From the NCBI GenBank assembly GCA_014762585.1, contig JABURN010000249.1, positions 1-5,178 of the forward strand: a stretch of 5,178 nt of DNA, written 5' to 3'. Shown in pieces: positions 5,115 to 5,178 of the stretch (positions within the stretch are counted from its first letter, which is position 1; each line of letters opens with the position of its first letter). The position numbers and the translations under genes are program-made. A model generated the notes under the pieces. That model was given only the letters and a program-made list of their open reading frames with translations, did not search any database and was not told the DNA's origin. This DNA comes from Methylophaga sp. (GTDB lineage: Bacteria; Pseudomonadota; Gammaproteobacteria; Nitrosococcales; Methylophagaceae).

Positions 5115-5178
5115 TCAGAGCAGAGTCAGACCGCACATCAATAATAGAACAATATTGGCCACAAAACCGATCATAAAG
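5115..5178 (-). CDS. Possible C-terminal end of an upstream membrane protein (partial)
   Basis: Reading leftward from the window edge, one frame gives 20 residues ending in TGA at 5115-5117: FMIGFVANIVLLLMCGLTLL. It is almost wholly hydrophobic, like a final transmembrane helix. The stop lies 16 bp before the eIF-2B-like ATG, with that gene's ribosome binding site between them, as expected in an operon. The stretch is too short to name a family and could be non-coding. Confidence 0.4.
   Translation of the reverse strand, partial: FMIGFVANIVLLLMCGLTLL

Overview
The window looks like chromosomal DNA of a gram-negative proteobacterium, most likely a gammaproteobacterium. This is inferred from Shine-Dalgarno sites of the AGGAG type, moderate GC content, tightly packed operons, and palindromic GTCATTGCGAGG...GAAGCAATCCAG intergenic repeats. 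The genus cannot be named from the sequence alone.

Layout from left to right. Positions 1-1423 hold a leftward two-gene operon: an NAD(P)-binding SDR/NmrA-like protein (761-1423), followed 24 bp later by a NYN-domain protein with a C-terminal LOTUS/OST-HTH domain (1-736, cut by the window edge). Positions 1424-1542 are a divergent control region with a perfect ArsR-like operator laid over a consensus -35 box. Positions 1543-3855 are a rightward arsenic-resistance operon of four tightly coupled genes: arsR, arsI, arsC and acr3. Positions 3866-4194 carry 2.3 copies of a 142-bp tandem repeat, each full copy containing a large imperfect hairpin. They lie in the gap between two convergent transcription units. 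Positions 4250-5098 (leftward) encode a bacterial eIF-2B alpha/beta/delta-family protein. At the right edge is what may be the hydrophobic C-terminal end of an upstream gene in the same leftward operon.

How the genes work together: ArsR is expected to repress from the operator at 1509-1527 and release when trivalent arsenic binds its cysteines. ArsC reduces arsenate to arsenite. ArsI breaks the C-As bond of trivalent methylated arsenicals, also giving arsenite. Acr3 exports the arsenite. No arsM methylase is visible, so the methylarsenical substrate would come from outside the window or from neighbouring microbes. The most unusual points are the cysteine-pair tails shared by ArsR and ArsI, the placement of the SDR/NYN operon back to back with the ars promoter, the 142-bp hairpin repeat array, and an eIF-2B-like protein lacking the cysteine used by its isomerase relatives. 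I see no wholly new multi-gene system; the core is a recognisable organoarsenical/arsenate detoxification operon.
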